NCBI GenBank assembly: GCA_022828595.1
Contig: JAKGHH010000001.1
Location: forward strand, 69,994,401-70,058,400
DNA: 64,000 nucleotides
From: Nelumbo lutea
Taxonomy: Eukaryota > Streptophyta > Magnoliopsida > Proteales > Nelumbonaceae
Reading direction: 5' to 3'
Shown here: positions 1 to 10,800 of the stretch, one piece after another
Layout of the letters: each line of letters starts with the position of its first letter
Numbering within the stretch: position 1 is the first letter of the stretch
The notes under the pieces: model-generated
Databases searched by the model: none
What the model was told of the DNA's origin: nothing
What the model saw: the letters and a program-made list of their open reading frames with translations, nothing else
Position numbers and translations under genes: made by a program

Positions 1-468
1 GAGTAGGTTGAAGGTTCTTGAAGTGATTCTCTCATGCAGCCGTAGATCGGCCGACTGCATGGAGATTTAAGAGGCTGATCGAAGCTCTCAGGTAAGCCTA
101 GTTTTTGGATTTTCTTGATGAATTTATATGCCTTGTAGCTGGTCTAGGGTTTCTCATCAGAATCAGGAAAAAATGGAGAAAGGGGAAGAGTCCTATTTTT
201 GTTGGACTCTTCAATTTTGACCTAGGTAGTGGCGCCCTATTTTTTTATGGTTCTTTGGAATTTTTTATAAGGGGTGACTCAAGTCCCACGTGGTTTGGAG
301 GCTTCTAGAGAGGGCGATTGTTTTTTCTCTTTCTTCTCCCATCCCACAGAAAATGAATCTTTCGTGGGGAGAAAATTCAGGACACCAAAGAAACGTCATT
401 GGTTCTAGAAGGTGTTTTGTTTGTTTTTGCTGCATTTTCTATTTGTTTTCTATATCCTTTTGAGAAGC

Positions 469-1600
469 ATGGAGGGACACATAGTTGAATATAAGCCCGG
501 GAATGAAATGAGACCTGTGGGAGGAGGTGCTGGAGACCCCTTCGGAGTTGGAACCATTACTACAGTTAGGTTGGATGGTATAAACTACTTGGAATGGTCC
601 CAATCTGCAAAGATGGCGATTGGAGCTCGTGGAAAATTAGGGTATATTACTGGTGAAGAGGTGAAACCTGAAACTGGCAACTCTCGGTGGGTGCAGGAAA
701 ATTATATGGTGATGACATGGTTGTGTAATTCCATGTTGCCACATATAAGTAAAATTTTTTTATGGGCAAATACTGCTAAGGAGATATGGGATGGGGTTGC
801 AGAAACCTATTCACAGAAGGAGAATGTTGCTAGGGCTTATCAACTGAGAAATCAAATTATTGCTACTAGATAGGGAGATAGATCTATTGTAGCTTATTTT
901 TCAGTCCTTAAGACCCTGTGGCAAAAGATTGACCATCTAGAGACCTTTGCTTGGAAAACCACCAATGATGCAGCTACCTATCAAAGACACTTAGAGAAGT
1001 ATAGGGTGTTTGAATTCCTAGATGGCCTTAACCTTGAGTATGACATTGCACAACAGCATCTTCTTTCCAGGGACAGTGTCACTCTCTCCCAAGCATATGC
1101 ATTTGTGTCAGGAGAGGAGTGTAGGAGGGATGTAATGATGAAGAATCTCATGTCTGATCAGTTCACTATGGTAAGTGCTGTGAAATCTAAACAGAATGGC
1201 AATGAGAATAAGAAGGAAGACAAAAGGGACTTAGTCTGTGACTACTGTAAGAAACCGAAGCATACAAGAGATACTTGTTGGAAGCTTCACCCACATCTTG
1301 TGAAGACCAGATTGAAGAATAAGAAAGGAAATGACATGGCTGTTACTAGTGACACTCCGGGCCCCCCTACTACAGCTGCCTTGGAATCCGTTGCAGCTGC
1401 TGCAGTAAGGGCCAAGCTTGAGAGGTTTGGGTTACTTCTGAATCAGAGGGATACAGCTAGTTCCAATTCAGCCGCAACCGGACAACAAGGTACAGGTAGC
1501 ACAGGTGGAGTTCACTCTACCTCCCTTGCCCACACAGGTAGTCCACATGTCACTACAAACTATGTTTCTACTTCAGGTAAAGAGAGATCTCCTGGATTAT
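469..1600 (+). pseudogene. copia gag pseudogene (UBN2/gag domain plus CCHC zinc knuckle)
   Basis: Starts at the ATG opening MEGHIVEY. The N-terminal part carries the copia gag signature (LDGINYLEW, AMAIGARGKL-like, WVQENYMVM) and an IWDGVAETYSQ motif. A TAG at 871-873 interrupts it, but the same frame resumes with VFEFLDGLNLEYD. A CX2CX4HX4C zinc knuckle (CDYCKKPKHTRDTC) lies at about 1237-1278. The frame is lost near 1591, where one base is missing compared with the 37997 element, just before the protease motif. This would be the structural protein packaging the element's RNA. Confidence 0.88.
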
Positions 1601-2834
1601 AGACTCTAGAGCCTCAGAGCACATGACCCATTGCTCCACCATTTTCTCTTCTTACCAACTTAGTTCTGGCAGAGATAGGGTCTCCACAACTAATGGATCC
1701 CATGTTCCTATTGCTAGGAAGGGATCTGTCAAGATTAATGATTCCATTTGTTTACCCTATGTCCTCCATGTTCCTAGATAGAGCACCAACTTGTTATCTG
1801 TTAGTAGTTTGACTAAGAATCTGAACTGCTCAGTAATTTTTTCTCCTGGATGTTGTATTTTGCAAAATCTGAATTCAAAGAGGATTGGGAATGGTCGTGA
1901 AGTGAATGGAATCTACCTCCTGGATAATCTTCCAATTCACCAAAATCATCATGTTTGCAAGGACAGTAAGTCAAAACCTGTGGATTATATTATACTTTGG
2001 CATAATCATCTAGGTCCTTTGTCTTTTTCTTCTTTAAGTTCTTTGTTTCCAAAGTTGTTTGAGTCTCTGAGTAATAAAAGATGTTCTTCTCCTTTTTATG
2101 TTTTTCATTCGGGTGTGTGGGGCCCTTATCATGTTCCCTCTATGAGCTGCTATCGCTATTTTCTCCTGTTTGTGGATGATTTCTCTCGATATTCCTGGAT
2201 TTACCTGATGAAATCATGCGATGAGGTACCATCCTTGGTGAGGCAATTCCACCAGATGGTATTAACACAGTTTGGAACTATAATCAAGATTTTCAGATCT
2301 AACAATGCTAGGGAATATTTTGAGAGACATCTTGCCTCGTATCTGTTGGAGTATGGTGTTGTCCATCAGAGTAGTTGCTCCTACAGTCCATAGCAAAATG
2401 GTGTTGCAGAGAGAATGAACAGACACATTGTTGAGACAGCAAGAAGCATGATGATCACAGCTACAGTTCTGGTTCGTTTTTGGGGTGATGTTCTCACGAC
2501 AGTATATCTAATTAACATGGTACCCTCTCGTATACTTGGATTCAACACTTCATTCAGCCTTCTTTTTCCTCAGGGGAAGATGTTTCACATTCCTCTAAGG
2601 ATGTTTGGGTGTGTCTGCTTTGCGCATATTCTTGGTCCTTACCATTCGAAGCTTGATCCCAAGGCAAAGAAATGTGTCTTCCTCTGGGAACCAGTTTGTT
2701 ACTATGGACATTACCTTTTTCGAATCTACATACTTCTTCTCAATGAATCCTTCTCAGCGGGAGTGTTTTGGGGAAGTAAGTCAGCAGTCTATCCCTCTCC
2801 CAGTTCCAATTCCTGTGTCAACTACTGTGCTTGA
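1600..2834 (+). pseudogene. copia protease and integrase remnant
   Basis: After the frameshift the protease site reads IIDSR instead of IIDSG (1596-1610), so the flap-anchoring glycine is lost. The integrase part has the LWHNHLG pre-integrase motif, but about 22 residues are missing after FES at about 2070; this removes the CxxC half of its zinc finger. The first catalytic Asp is changed (HSGVWGP), the second is Asn (RSNNAREY), and a TAG sits at 2391-2393 just before QNGVAER. A further short deletion near 2685 shifts the frame. Confidence 0.85.
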
Positions 2835-4745
2835 CAACCATCCGATGTCACCTACCTTGTCACCCCCTTTGCGTTCCGTCTCACAGTATTGCTCACGGTA
2901 GAGACTTCATAAGGAGTTTGATTCCACTACAGCAGAACTCACACCACTTCATGTCGATCCCTTAGAGACTCCAGATTCGGCTGATACAGATCCAGGTATT
3001 CCTCTTGATCCCACTACTGATCCCACTACTATTTCAGTTCCCATTAATCCCACTAACACTGTTACAGATAACTTTGATCTTCCTATTGCTCTTAGAAAAG
3101 AGAAGAGGAAGTGCACTGCTCATTGCATATCACAATACTTATCCTACAGTGGACTTTCTCCTTCCTACCGTGCTTTTCTCTCTTCTCTTGATTCTGTGTC
3201 TATACCCGAGGGTGTTAGTGAAGCTCTCTCCAAACCTTAGTGGAACACAGTTATGCAGGAAGAGATGGAGACTTTGATTAAGAATCAGACATGGGAGATT
3301 GTGGACCTACCAGAAGGCAATGAGACAGTTGGATGCAGATGGGTTTACAAGTATAAAGCAGATGGAAGCATAAAGAGATACAAGGCAAGACTTGTTGCAA
3401 AAGAATACACACAGACCTATGGCATTGATTATCTGGAGACTTTTGCACCAGTTGCAAAGATGACCTCCATTCGGATACTCCTTTCTCTTGTTGCCTCATA
3501 CTCTTGGCCCTTGTTTCAACTGGATGTGAAGAATGCTTTCCTAAATGGAGATCTACAAGAAGATGTGTATATGGATCTTCCAGCTGGTTTCTATGATAAT
3601 GTTGAAAAGGGAAAGGTATGCAAGTTGAAAAAGTCACTATATGGCTTGAAACAGTCTCCCAGAATATGGTTAGACGGATTCAGAAAGGCCCTGATTGTTT
3701 TTTGCTACGCTCAAACTCAATCTGATTACACCTTGTTTGTGAAGCGTAGGGGATCCTTGGTGTCGATCCTAATTGTTTATGTGGATGATATTGTTGTCAC
3801 TGAGAATGATCTGAGTGAAATTGACAGTCTAAAGAGGAACCTGCATAAGGAATTTGAGATTAAGGACTTTGGAGAACTGAGATACTTCTTAGGCATCGAA
3901 GTTGCAAGATCGAAACATTGAATTTTTATCTCTCAAAGGAAGTATGTCTTGGATCTTCTCCAAGAAACAGGGAAACTTGGAACAAAGGCAGCTAGCACCC
4001 CCATTGATCAGAACTATAGAACAGTGCATCAGAAGGTGAACCAGCAAAAGACCTTGGGAAGTACCAAAGACTTGTGAGTCGGCTACTATACTTGTGTATG
4101 ACAAGACCGGACATCTCCTATGCAGTAAGCGTAGTGAGTTAATACATGCATGCTCCACGAGACCAACACTAGAAGGCAATTGACAGGATCCTTGCTTATT
4201 TGAAGGGACATCCAGGTAGAGGTATACTATTTACTGATCATGGACAGCTTAAGCTAGAGACTCATACAGATGCGGACTAGGCATGATGCCTCGATGACAG
4301 AAGATCAACTTCAAGAGTGTGCACCCTAGTTGGGGGTAACCTAGTCTCATGAAAGAGTAAAAAACAAACAGTTGTGGCAAGATCAAGTGCAAAAGCCGAA
4401 TATAGGGCCATGGCACATGGAGTTTCAGAACTTCTCTAGATCTGTCCTCTGTTAGAAGAAATCGGTGTTCAGGCAGAAGAACCTATGATGATATACTGCG
4501 ATAACCAGGCAGCGATTAATATTGCCCATAATCCAGTCCAGCATGACCGAACTAAGCACATTGAAGTAGATAGACATTTTATCAAAGAAATGGTAACTTC
4601 TGGAGAAGTTTGTCTTCCATGCATTTCTTCTGATCTACAGCTTGCTGATGTCCTCACAAAAGGCATTGCAAAGAATAAGCTGGAACATGATCTACGCAAG
4701 TTGAGGATGTGTGACATCTACTCCCAACTTGAGGGGGAGTGTTGA
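2686..4745 (+). pseudogene. copia reverse transcriptase and RNase H remnant
   Basis: One frame runs from QFVTMDITFFES through the linker to the RT and is interrupted by TAGs at 2899 and 3238. An open stretch at 3253-3921 has the RT core: CRWVYKYKADG, FQLDVKNAFLNGDL with the first catalytic Asp, LYGLKQSP, and the active site YVDDIVV (VTENDLS instead of VTGND). After a stop at 3919 several more breaks follow. The RNase H end (4485-4745) retains YCDNQAAI, DVLTKG and the terminal IYSQLEGEC that overlaps the 3' LTR by a few bases. Confidence 0.88.
4727..4739 (+). other. polypurine tract of copia element 1
   Basis: The purine run ending gagggggag lies directly before the 3' LTR start TGTTGAG. It would prime plus-strand DNA synthesis. 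The same tract precedes the 3' LTRs at 35770 and, with one change, at 43190. Confidence 0.85.
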
Positions 4746-5059
4746 GTGGGCCGACTTGTATTTAGTTTATTTTCTTTTAAATTAAGATATTGTTGGGCCT
4801 TGGACCCATTAGTTTTTTATTTTTTAAAGAGTTGTAATTACTTAGTTTGAGTTGTCGCCCTACTAAGGGCATCTTTGTAATATCTCATATTTAAGTTAAT
4901 TATAAATAGAATGAGGGGCTGGCAGCTAGGGGTTATGATACACAATCCTAGTTGACCTTCTTCTTTTCTTCCTCTCCTCTGTCTATTGCTGAAATCTACA
5001 ACTTTCTCCTCTTTCTTTCACAAGAAACTTGGCCGAATCAGTACATAAGGCTTTCTACT
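4740..5059 (+). repeat. 3' LTR of copia element 1
   Basis: About 320 bp from TGTTGAGTGG to ctttctact. It shares the block around 'ccctactaagggcat' and a TATA-like ttataaatag (about 4900) with the LTRs of the 37997 element, showing the same or a sister family. The end is set by analogy with the other two copia elements, where TSDs fix the LTR end at CTACT. Confidence 0.8.
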
Positions 5060-5218
5060 ATAAATATAGATAAAAAGTGGGGGAGAGGATAAATAGGAAT
5101 TATAAATAATTCAAGAGATAAATAGGAATTAGAAATAATTTAGGAGAAAGTGGAGGAGGTAGTTTAGGAGAAATTTTAGGAGAGGATATTATTTATGTTG
5201 TTGAGAATGTATGGGAGG

Positions 5219-5254
<36 letters not shown>

Positions 5255-7262
5255 TTAGGTAATTTTTTATAGGGAAGGAGAGCATCTCATTGGTTGTTTC
5301 AAAAAACACATGGAATAAAAAAATAAAAAATTCAAAAAAGGAGAAAATTTCTAGACTGTTGTGTTTTAGTGTGTGTGTGTGTGTGTGTGTCTTGGCGATT
5401 TAAGTGATGCAATCATAATAGTATCACTCTACATGTTTGGCTACCATATAAAAATATCTTGGCGATTTAAGCAAGGCAATCATCCATGAAAACCTTATTA
5501 ACTAAGCATCACTCTACATGTTTGGCTACCTTGGTATTACCTGATAGTTAAGTAGTATATGACTATATCCCAAGAGTAGTTTCTACTTTATATGGCAGTG
5601 GGTTGTTCTTGTATCATTTGGTGTGGCAATAGCAAACATGCTTTTGCTTGATTAGTTGTTTTTCATTTGATTGATAGCAAGCATGTTTGTGTTTTATTGG
5701 ATGATCACAAGAAATTGTTGCGACTATGAACTCATGAAAACAAATCACCAAGTCCAGTGACTAGGTCATTTGGTTTATCCTTTAACTTATAACATGCCTA
5801 GGTTTTTTATAAAGGCCACAAGAAAATGAGATATTGAGATGATCATGTGAACCCATCACTCCATTTGTTAGGCTAATTTCATATTTTTGTGATATTCCTA
5901 GTAAAGTAGTGGGTCCTAGAGGTAGTCTCCGTTTTATCATATGATAAGGAGTAATTCATGTATTAGTGTATCACTTGGAGCAGCAACAAGAAGCATGCAA
6001 TTGGGTAATTTCGTCTTTCATTTGATTGATAAAATATCTACGTTTTATTGGAGGGTTGCATAAAAAAGTGTTGTAACCCTGTGGACTAATCGAAACCAAA
6101 TCACCTAGGCATGCACTCACAAGTTGATTTGGTTCTAAATTTGATTATTAGCATGTTTGTGACTTATTGGAGGGTCATGAGAAAGTGTTGTAACGACGTG
6201 AATTCATCAAAATCAAATCACCCAAGCATGCACTCATTGGATGATTTGGTTTTTCTTTTGATTGATTAGCATGTTAGTGTTTTATTGAAAGGCCACAAGA
6301 AGTATTGTGATTATGTGAACACATCACAATACAGGTTAGGATACCTTTTCTTGATTGTCATAGTAAGGTAATAGACCTTAGAGGTAGTCTATTTTTTCAT
6401 ATGTTTAGTGGGTTATTTTGGTATCATTTAGGGTAGGAAAAAGGCATGCATTCATTGGGTGATTTGATTTTTAATTTAATTATTAGCATGTTTGTGTTTT
6501 ATTGTAGGGTTGCAAGAAAGTGTTGTGACCATGTGAACTCATTGAAACCAAATCACCAACATGCACCCATTCAGTGATTTCGTTTTTTATTTGATTGATA
6601 GCATGCTTGCGTTTCATTGGAGGGTTGCAAGAAAGTGTTGTGGTCATGTGAACTCATCATTCAACATGTTAGGTATTTCTAAATTGTCATAGTAAGGTAG
6701 TAGACCCTAGAGGTAATCTCTATTTTTTTCATATTTAAGTGGGTTGTTACTTAGTGTATGTCATTTGGGGTAGTCGGATGCACTCACTGGATAATTTAGT
6801 TTTTTGTTTGATTAATAGCATGTATGTGTTTTATTAGAGGATTATAAGTGTTGTGACAATGTGTACACATAGAACCAAATCACCCAAGCAAACAATCACT
6901 AGTGATTTGATTTTTCTTTTGGTATTTTGGCTGATAGTATGTTGTGTTTTATTGGAGGGTTAAAAGAAAGTGTTTATGACCATGAAAACTCATTTCTCCA
7001 CATATTAAGCTATCTTTCTATTTCTTATTCGTCAAAGTAACAGAGTGGACCCTAGAGTATACATGTTGATTAAACCCTAACAAATAGTAATAAAAAGAAA
7101 CTAGTATTTTAACTTAAACTGAATACTTTAGTTTAATAATGTCTTTTATTATTATAATCTCAAAAAAGTTAAGAGTATAAAAGTATTCAAGAGCCTCGTG
7201 TAAAAAATATCTTGGTGATTAAGCGAGGCAACCCACCATGAGCACCTTATCACTTAGGCATT
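5060..7262. repeat. AT-rich degenerate tandem-repeat array
   Basis: No gene is seen. One sentence-like unit recurs with drift: a part with 'tttgattgatagcatg', 'gtttattggagggt', 'caagaaagtgttgtgacc' and 'gtgaactcatc', and a second part with 'agtaaggtagtagaccctagaggtagtctc'. The second part recurs near 5560, 5910, 6385, 6700 and 7040 (spacing about 310-470 bp); the first recurs more often. The motif 'tcttggcgatttaag' starts near 5391 and 5458 and returns near 7209. It resembles an old satellite-like or helitron-like array, but I recognise no family. It lies between copia element 1 and the IGPS gene. Confidence 0.7.
5221..5251. repeat. (GA)n microsatellite
   Basis: Run of GA dinucleotides following GGGA repeats; a (GT)n run of about nine units lies nearby at about 5371-5390. 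Confidence 0.95.
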
Positions 7263-7270
7263 GCCTTGAG

Positions 7271-7662
7271 TAGAGGTGTCAATGGACCAGGTTTGGATTG
7301 GACCCATCTGAATCAAAACCAATTTGAATGGGTTGGACAGTCCAATAAGACATTGAATTGGGCTAGTTCAGATTTAATGGTCCAAAGTATTTATTGGATT
7401 GGATTGGACCTGGTCCATCTGTAATGGATTTATATTGGACTGGGTCGAGTTGAACCAATATCTGGTCCATTGACCAGGTTTGTGTTGGACACAATCTGAA
7501 TTAAAATCAATTTGAACAGGTTGGATCTTGGGTGATCCAATAAAACATTGAATTGGACCAGACCAGTCCAAAGTATTTATTGGATTGGACTTGGTCCATC
7601 AGTAATGAACTCATGTTGGACCAGATTGGGTTGGACCAATATCCGGTCCATTGACAGCCCTA
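7271..7662. mobile_element. hAT-like MITE, 392 bp, with 8-bp TSD
   Basis: The ends are inverted: tagaggtgtcaatggacc at the left and ggtccattgacagcccta at the right. It is flanked by gccttgag (7263-7270) and gccttgac (7663-7670), an 8-bp target duplication with one mismatch, as made by hAT transposases. Inside are two direct copies of a roughly 190-bp unit rich in 'ttggacc' and 'attggattgga'. It has no coding capacity. It lies just downstream of exon 9 of the IGPS gene. Confidence 0.85.
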
Positions 7663-7760
7663 GCCTTGACAATGACAACTATGACTCTGAAATACACAGG
7701 ACTCGCAAAATATGGAATCAAAGATTCCCTATGCATAAATATACAGCTTCATGGTCTTAC

Positions 7761-7829
7761 CGCTTTAACCCCAGCTTCTTGTACATAAGCTATGTCATCT
7801 GGAGTAAACAGCCCAGATTCCCCAACCAC
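7761..7829 (-). CDS. IGPS: IGPS exon 9 (last exon visible)
   Basis: 23 codons [20 protein letters not shown] to VKA, with acceptor cttcag and donor gtaaga. The family continues with about 28 more residues, so a tenth exon is expected further left. Confidence 0.92.
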
Positions 7830-10800
7830 CTGAAGAGTCAAGAATAACAGACATCAAATCCCATGAGAACACAAAACATAACATCACCTATAGCCTTAAC
7901 CCATCCAAAATGGGGGAAAACTTAAGGAAAATAAGGGAGATAAATTTACTATGGCTTAAGATAATGACAATACTGGTGAAAGGATTACTTACAATTATGT
8001 CTTTTTGCTGGATCATTTTTCCACGCTCTCCCTGAAGAAGTTTCTTTGTGTTGCTAATATCAACCTCAAATGTTTCTGTGGATTAGCCAAATGAAAAGTT
8101 AAATTGTCAAAAAAGTCAAATTCTCTTTTTTTTTTGGTGATGGCATAGGGGGCTTCATCGAGATACACAAAGTGGGGGGGGGGGGTGCCGCAACACCCCA
8201 ACCCTGAAGGCGGGAAGGGAACCCAAAGTACATGTTATGTAGCTGATGATATGTAAGTACATGGTATTTGTTCCCTCATGTTGATACCTAAAAGAGCAGT
8301 GGAATGTGTGGCAAATCCAGCTATATGTATTTCCAAAATAAGGTGAAACAAGGAGTGAAGAAAGTATGATAATGAAAATTAAGTTTTACACAACTTAAAG
8401 GCTTAAATTGTTTGGACAGAACCATCATAAAAGAAGGTGGCTAGACAAAATTCCACAAGACACTTTAGCTAAGCAAGGAGTTACCAGGGAGGCTTTGTTT
8501 TGGGCCTATTTGTAAGTTTTTGTTTTTCTTTTTCCATCCATTTTGTGGGTGGTAAACCTGTAATCTTTTTCAATTCTCTAATGAAAGTTGTCGTTTCCTA
8601 TCAAACAAAAAAAAAAAAAAAATCCACAAGACAATAAATCATAGATATCATTGTTAAAGAAAACAAGTTGGATTGGAAAAGGAAAAATCATATAGTCAAG
8701 CACAAGGTTTGGGTAAGTAGAAGTCTCCAGGGAAATATCTTGGGTATATAGAATCAGGACACATAGGTCGATCTTTGGGCCCCATAAGGCCATAACTTCT
8801 CACCGATCTCATGTTTTAAGAATCAGGACCACCACTAAACAGGTCCCAAATAAAAGATTAGGCATTATTTGTAAGGCCTTCTTTTTAACTTGAAAGAAAC
8901 TTTTCTTCTCCATGCAATTAAAAGCAGTAGAACCAGAGATTGTTATAACCTTCTGTGCATAATTATTTTTGGTCTAGCTGATTTACAAGGGAGGACCGAT
9001 CTGATAGTGGGTTCAATGCTCAAAAAAATAGGAGACTTGGCAAGTTATAGGAGCCTCAGACCTATCTACGGATTCTGTGTTCCTGGACCCCAAGATTTAG
9101 CCACTTCATAGTCACAGAGAGAAAGAGAGAGAGATTACCAAGGTCACGGTTGTTGATGCCAATGAGTTCCACTCCATCAATTCCTAAAACACGATCCATT
9201 TCCCTTTCATTGTGCACCTTAATAGGGTAATGAAAAGGAAAAGACAAAGAAAACCATGCAAACAATTTCAATTAATCAGTGCAACAGAAATACCTTTTTC
9301 TTCTTTAATAAAGGAATGCAAATAGAAAATAACAGACAGACCTGAATGCAGATAGATGAACCAAAGAAAATAAGGTAATGTCTCTCAATGAAGTTAAATA
9401 GATAGAAGCCCAGCAAGAAATTCATTTATGTCTGTCAACCTTCTCTTTTTAAATAAAAAAGGGGCAAGTAATTGCTTAAAAGCATAAAAAAGAAGCAAAA
9501 ATTTCAGTCTAGTTGGACTAAAGAGTAGCTGTCTAAGTTCGGCCTCAACTCACTAGAACTTGATATTAGTAACAAACTAACTATGTTAAATAAACAGAAT
9601 ATTGAATCTTTCTTTCCTTTTTTTTTTGGAGAAATGGTGTGCATGAAAAGAAGAATCATAAGCAAAACAATGCAGTTGCTCAAATAATAAAGTATGTAGC
9701 AGGAAAGCAATCAACAGACCTCCACCAATGCAGCCAAGCCAAGTATTTTGCATATCTTAGTCATGTAGCGTATGTCAAGATCAGGCAATACAGCAGCAAT
9801 CAAAAGAACTGCATCTGCCCCTTTTGTCCGAGCATAATAAATTTGCCAGGCATCAATGATAAATTCTTTGCAGAGGAGAGGACACTGCATTACTTTCTGA
9901 AGTGAGAAGCTTGTATTCAAAAGATAAAATGTGTTCATAAGAAAGCATAGAAGGCATTTTTCAGAGCAGACCTTTACTCCAGCATTCCGTATTGCCTCTA
10001 AATTTTCAAAGCTTCCCTTTGTTAGTTAAAAAAAAAAAAAGAAAAAGAAACGAGAGAGTCAATTAGTAGAAAAAACTTTCCTTAATTGATGCTAGTAGTA
10101 AAAATTTACTACATCTTTCCACCCCATAAATTTATGACATCAGGCAATAACTAAGCAAGAGAGATCAAATTTACCTTAAAGTACTTCTCATCTGTCAAAA
10201 CACTAAGACATGCAGCTCCTCCTTTCTCATAAGCTTCAGCTATTTGAACCTGTTTCAGGTCATCAATGCAAAAAATTAAGGAAAAGTAGAAACATAAATC
10301 AGGACAAGTTTGTAGAAACTGCAAGACAGAGAAATATGTCTGGGAATCTAACTCAGCAAAACAGAAAAACAGACTTGTTGACATGTCCCTAAGAATCTAT
10401 GAAGTGTCAAATCCAATTTGTGCCTGACACAGACATTGTCAGAGTCACATACACAAAAAATTTACCGGATCAAAATCCTCTCTCAATATGCCTCTGCTTG
10501 GAGAAGCCTTCTTTACTTCAGCTATCAGAGCTGGTAAACCAGTTCGCATATAAGATGCCTTCAAAGCACCAACAAAATCTCTAACGGGAGGAGCATTCTC
10601 AAAAGATTTCTTCAGAAGAGACAATGACTTTCTTTCTTTTAACTGAAAAAAAAAAAGTTTCAAGAATATTAGCAGTCAATCCATCACATTATAATGGAAA
10701 AAGAAAAGACGTACGAAATGGAGCATAAACATACTTGTGATACTTCCACGTCCTTGTTCCATATTATTTCCTCTAGAATGTTACGAGGAGTATTGCCCTC

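Larger units (their letters stand above)
1..5059 (+). mobile_element. Ty1/copia LTR retrotransposon, 5' LTR outside window, decayed
   Basis: The first three bases line up with the end of the initiator-Met-tRNA primer site of the related element at 37997-43516, so the 5' LTR lies just off the left edge. Domains follow copia order: gag with zinc knuckle, protease, integrase, reverse transcriptase, RNase H, polypurine tract, 3' LTR. The reading frame is broken by several stops, frameshifts and deletions, so the copy is dead. The five bases after the LTR (5060-5064, ataaa) should be one target-site duplicate, but the other is not visible. Confidence 0.93.

Noticed and set aside
5390..7262. CRISPR-like array
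   Set aside because: Repeats are long, degenerate and unevenly spaced in a plant genome; there are no identical short repeats with unique spacers and no cas genes.
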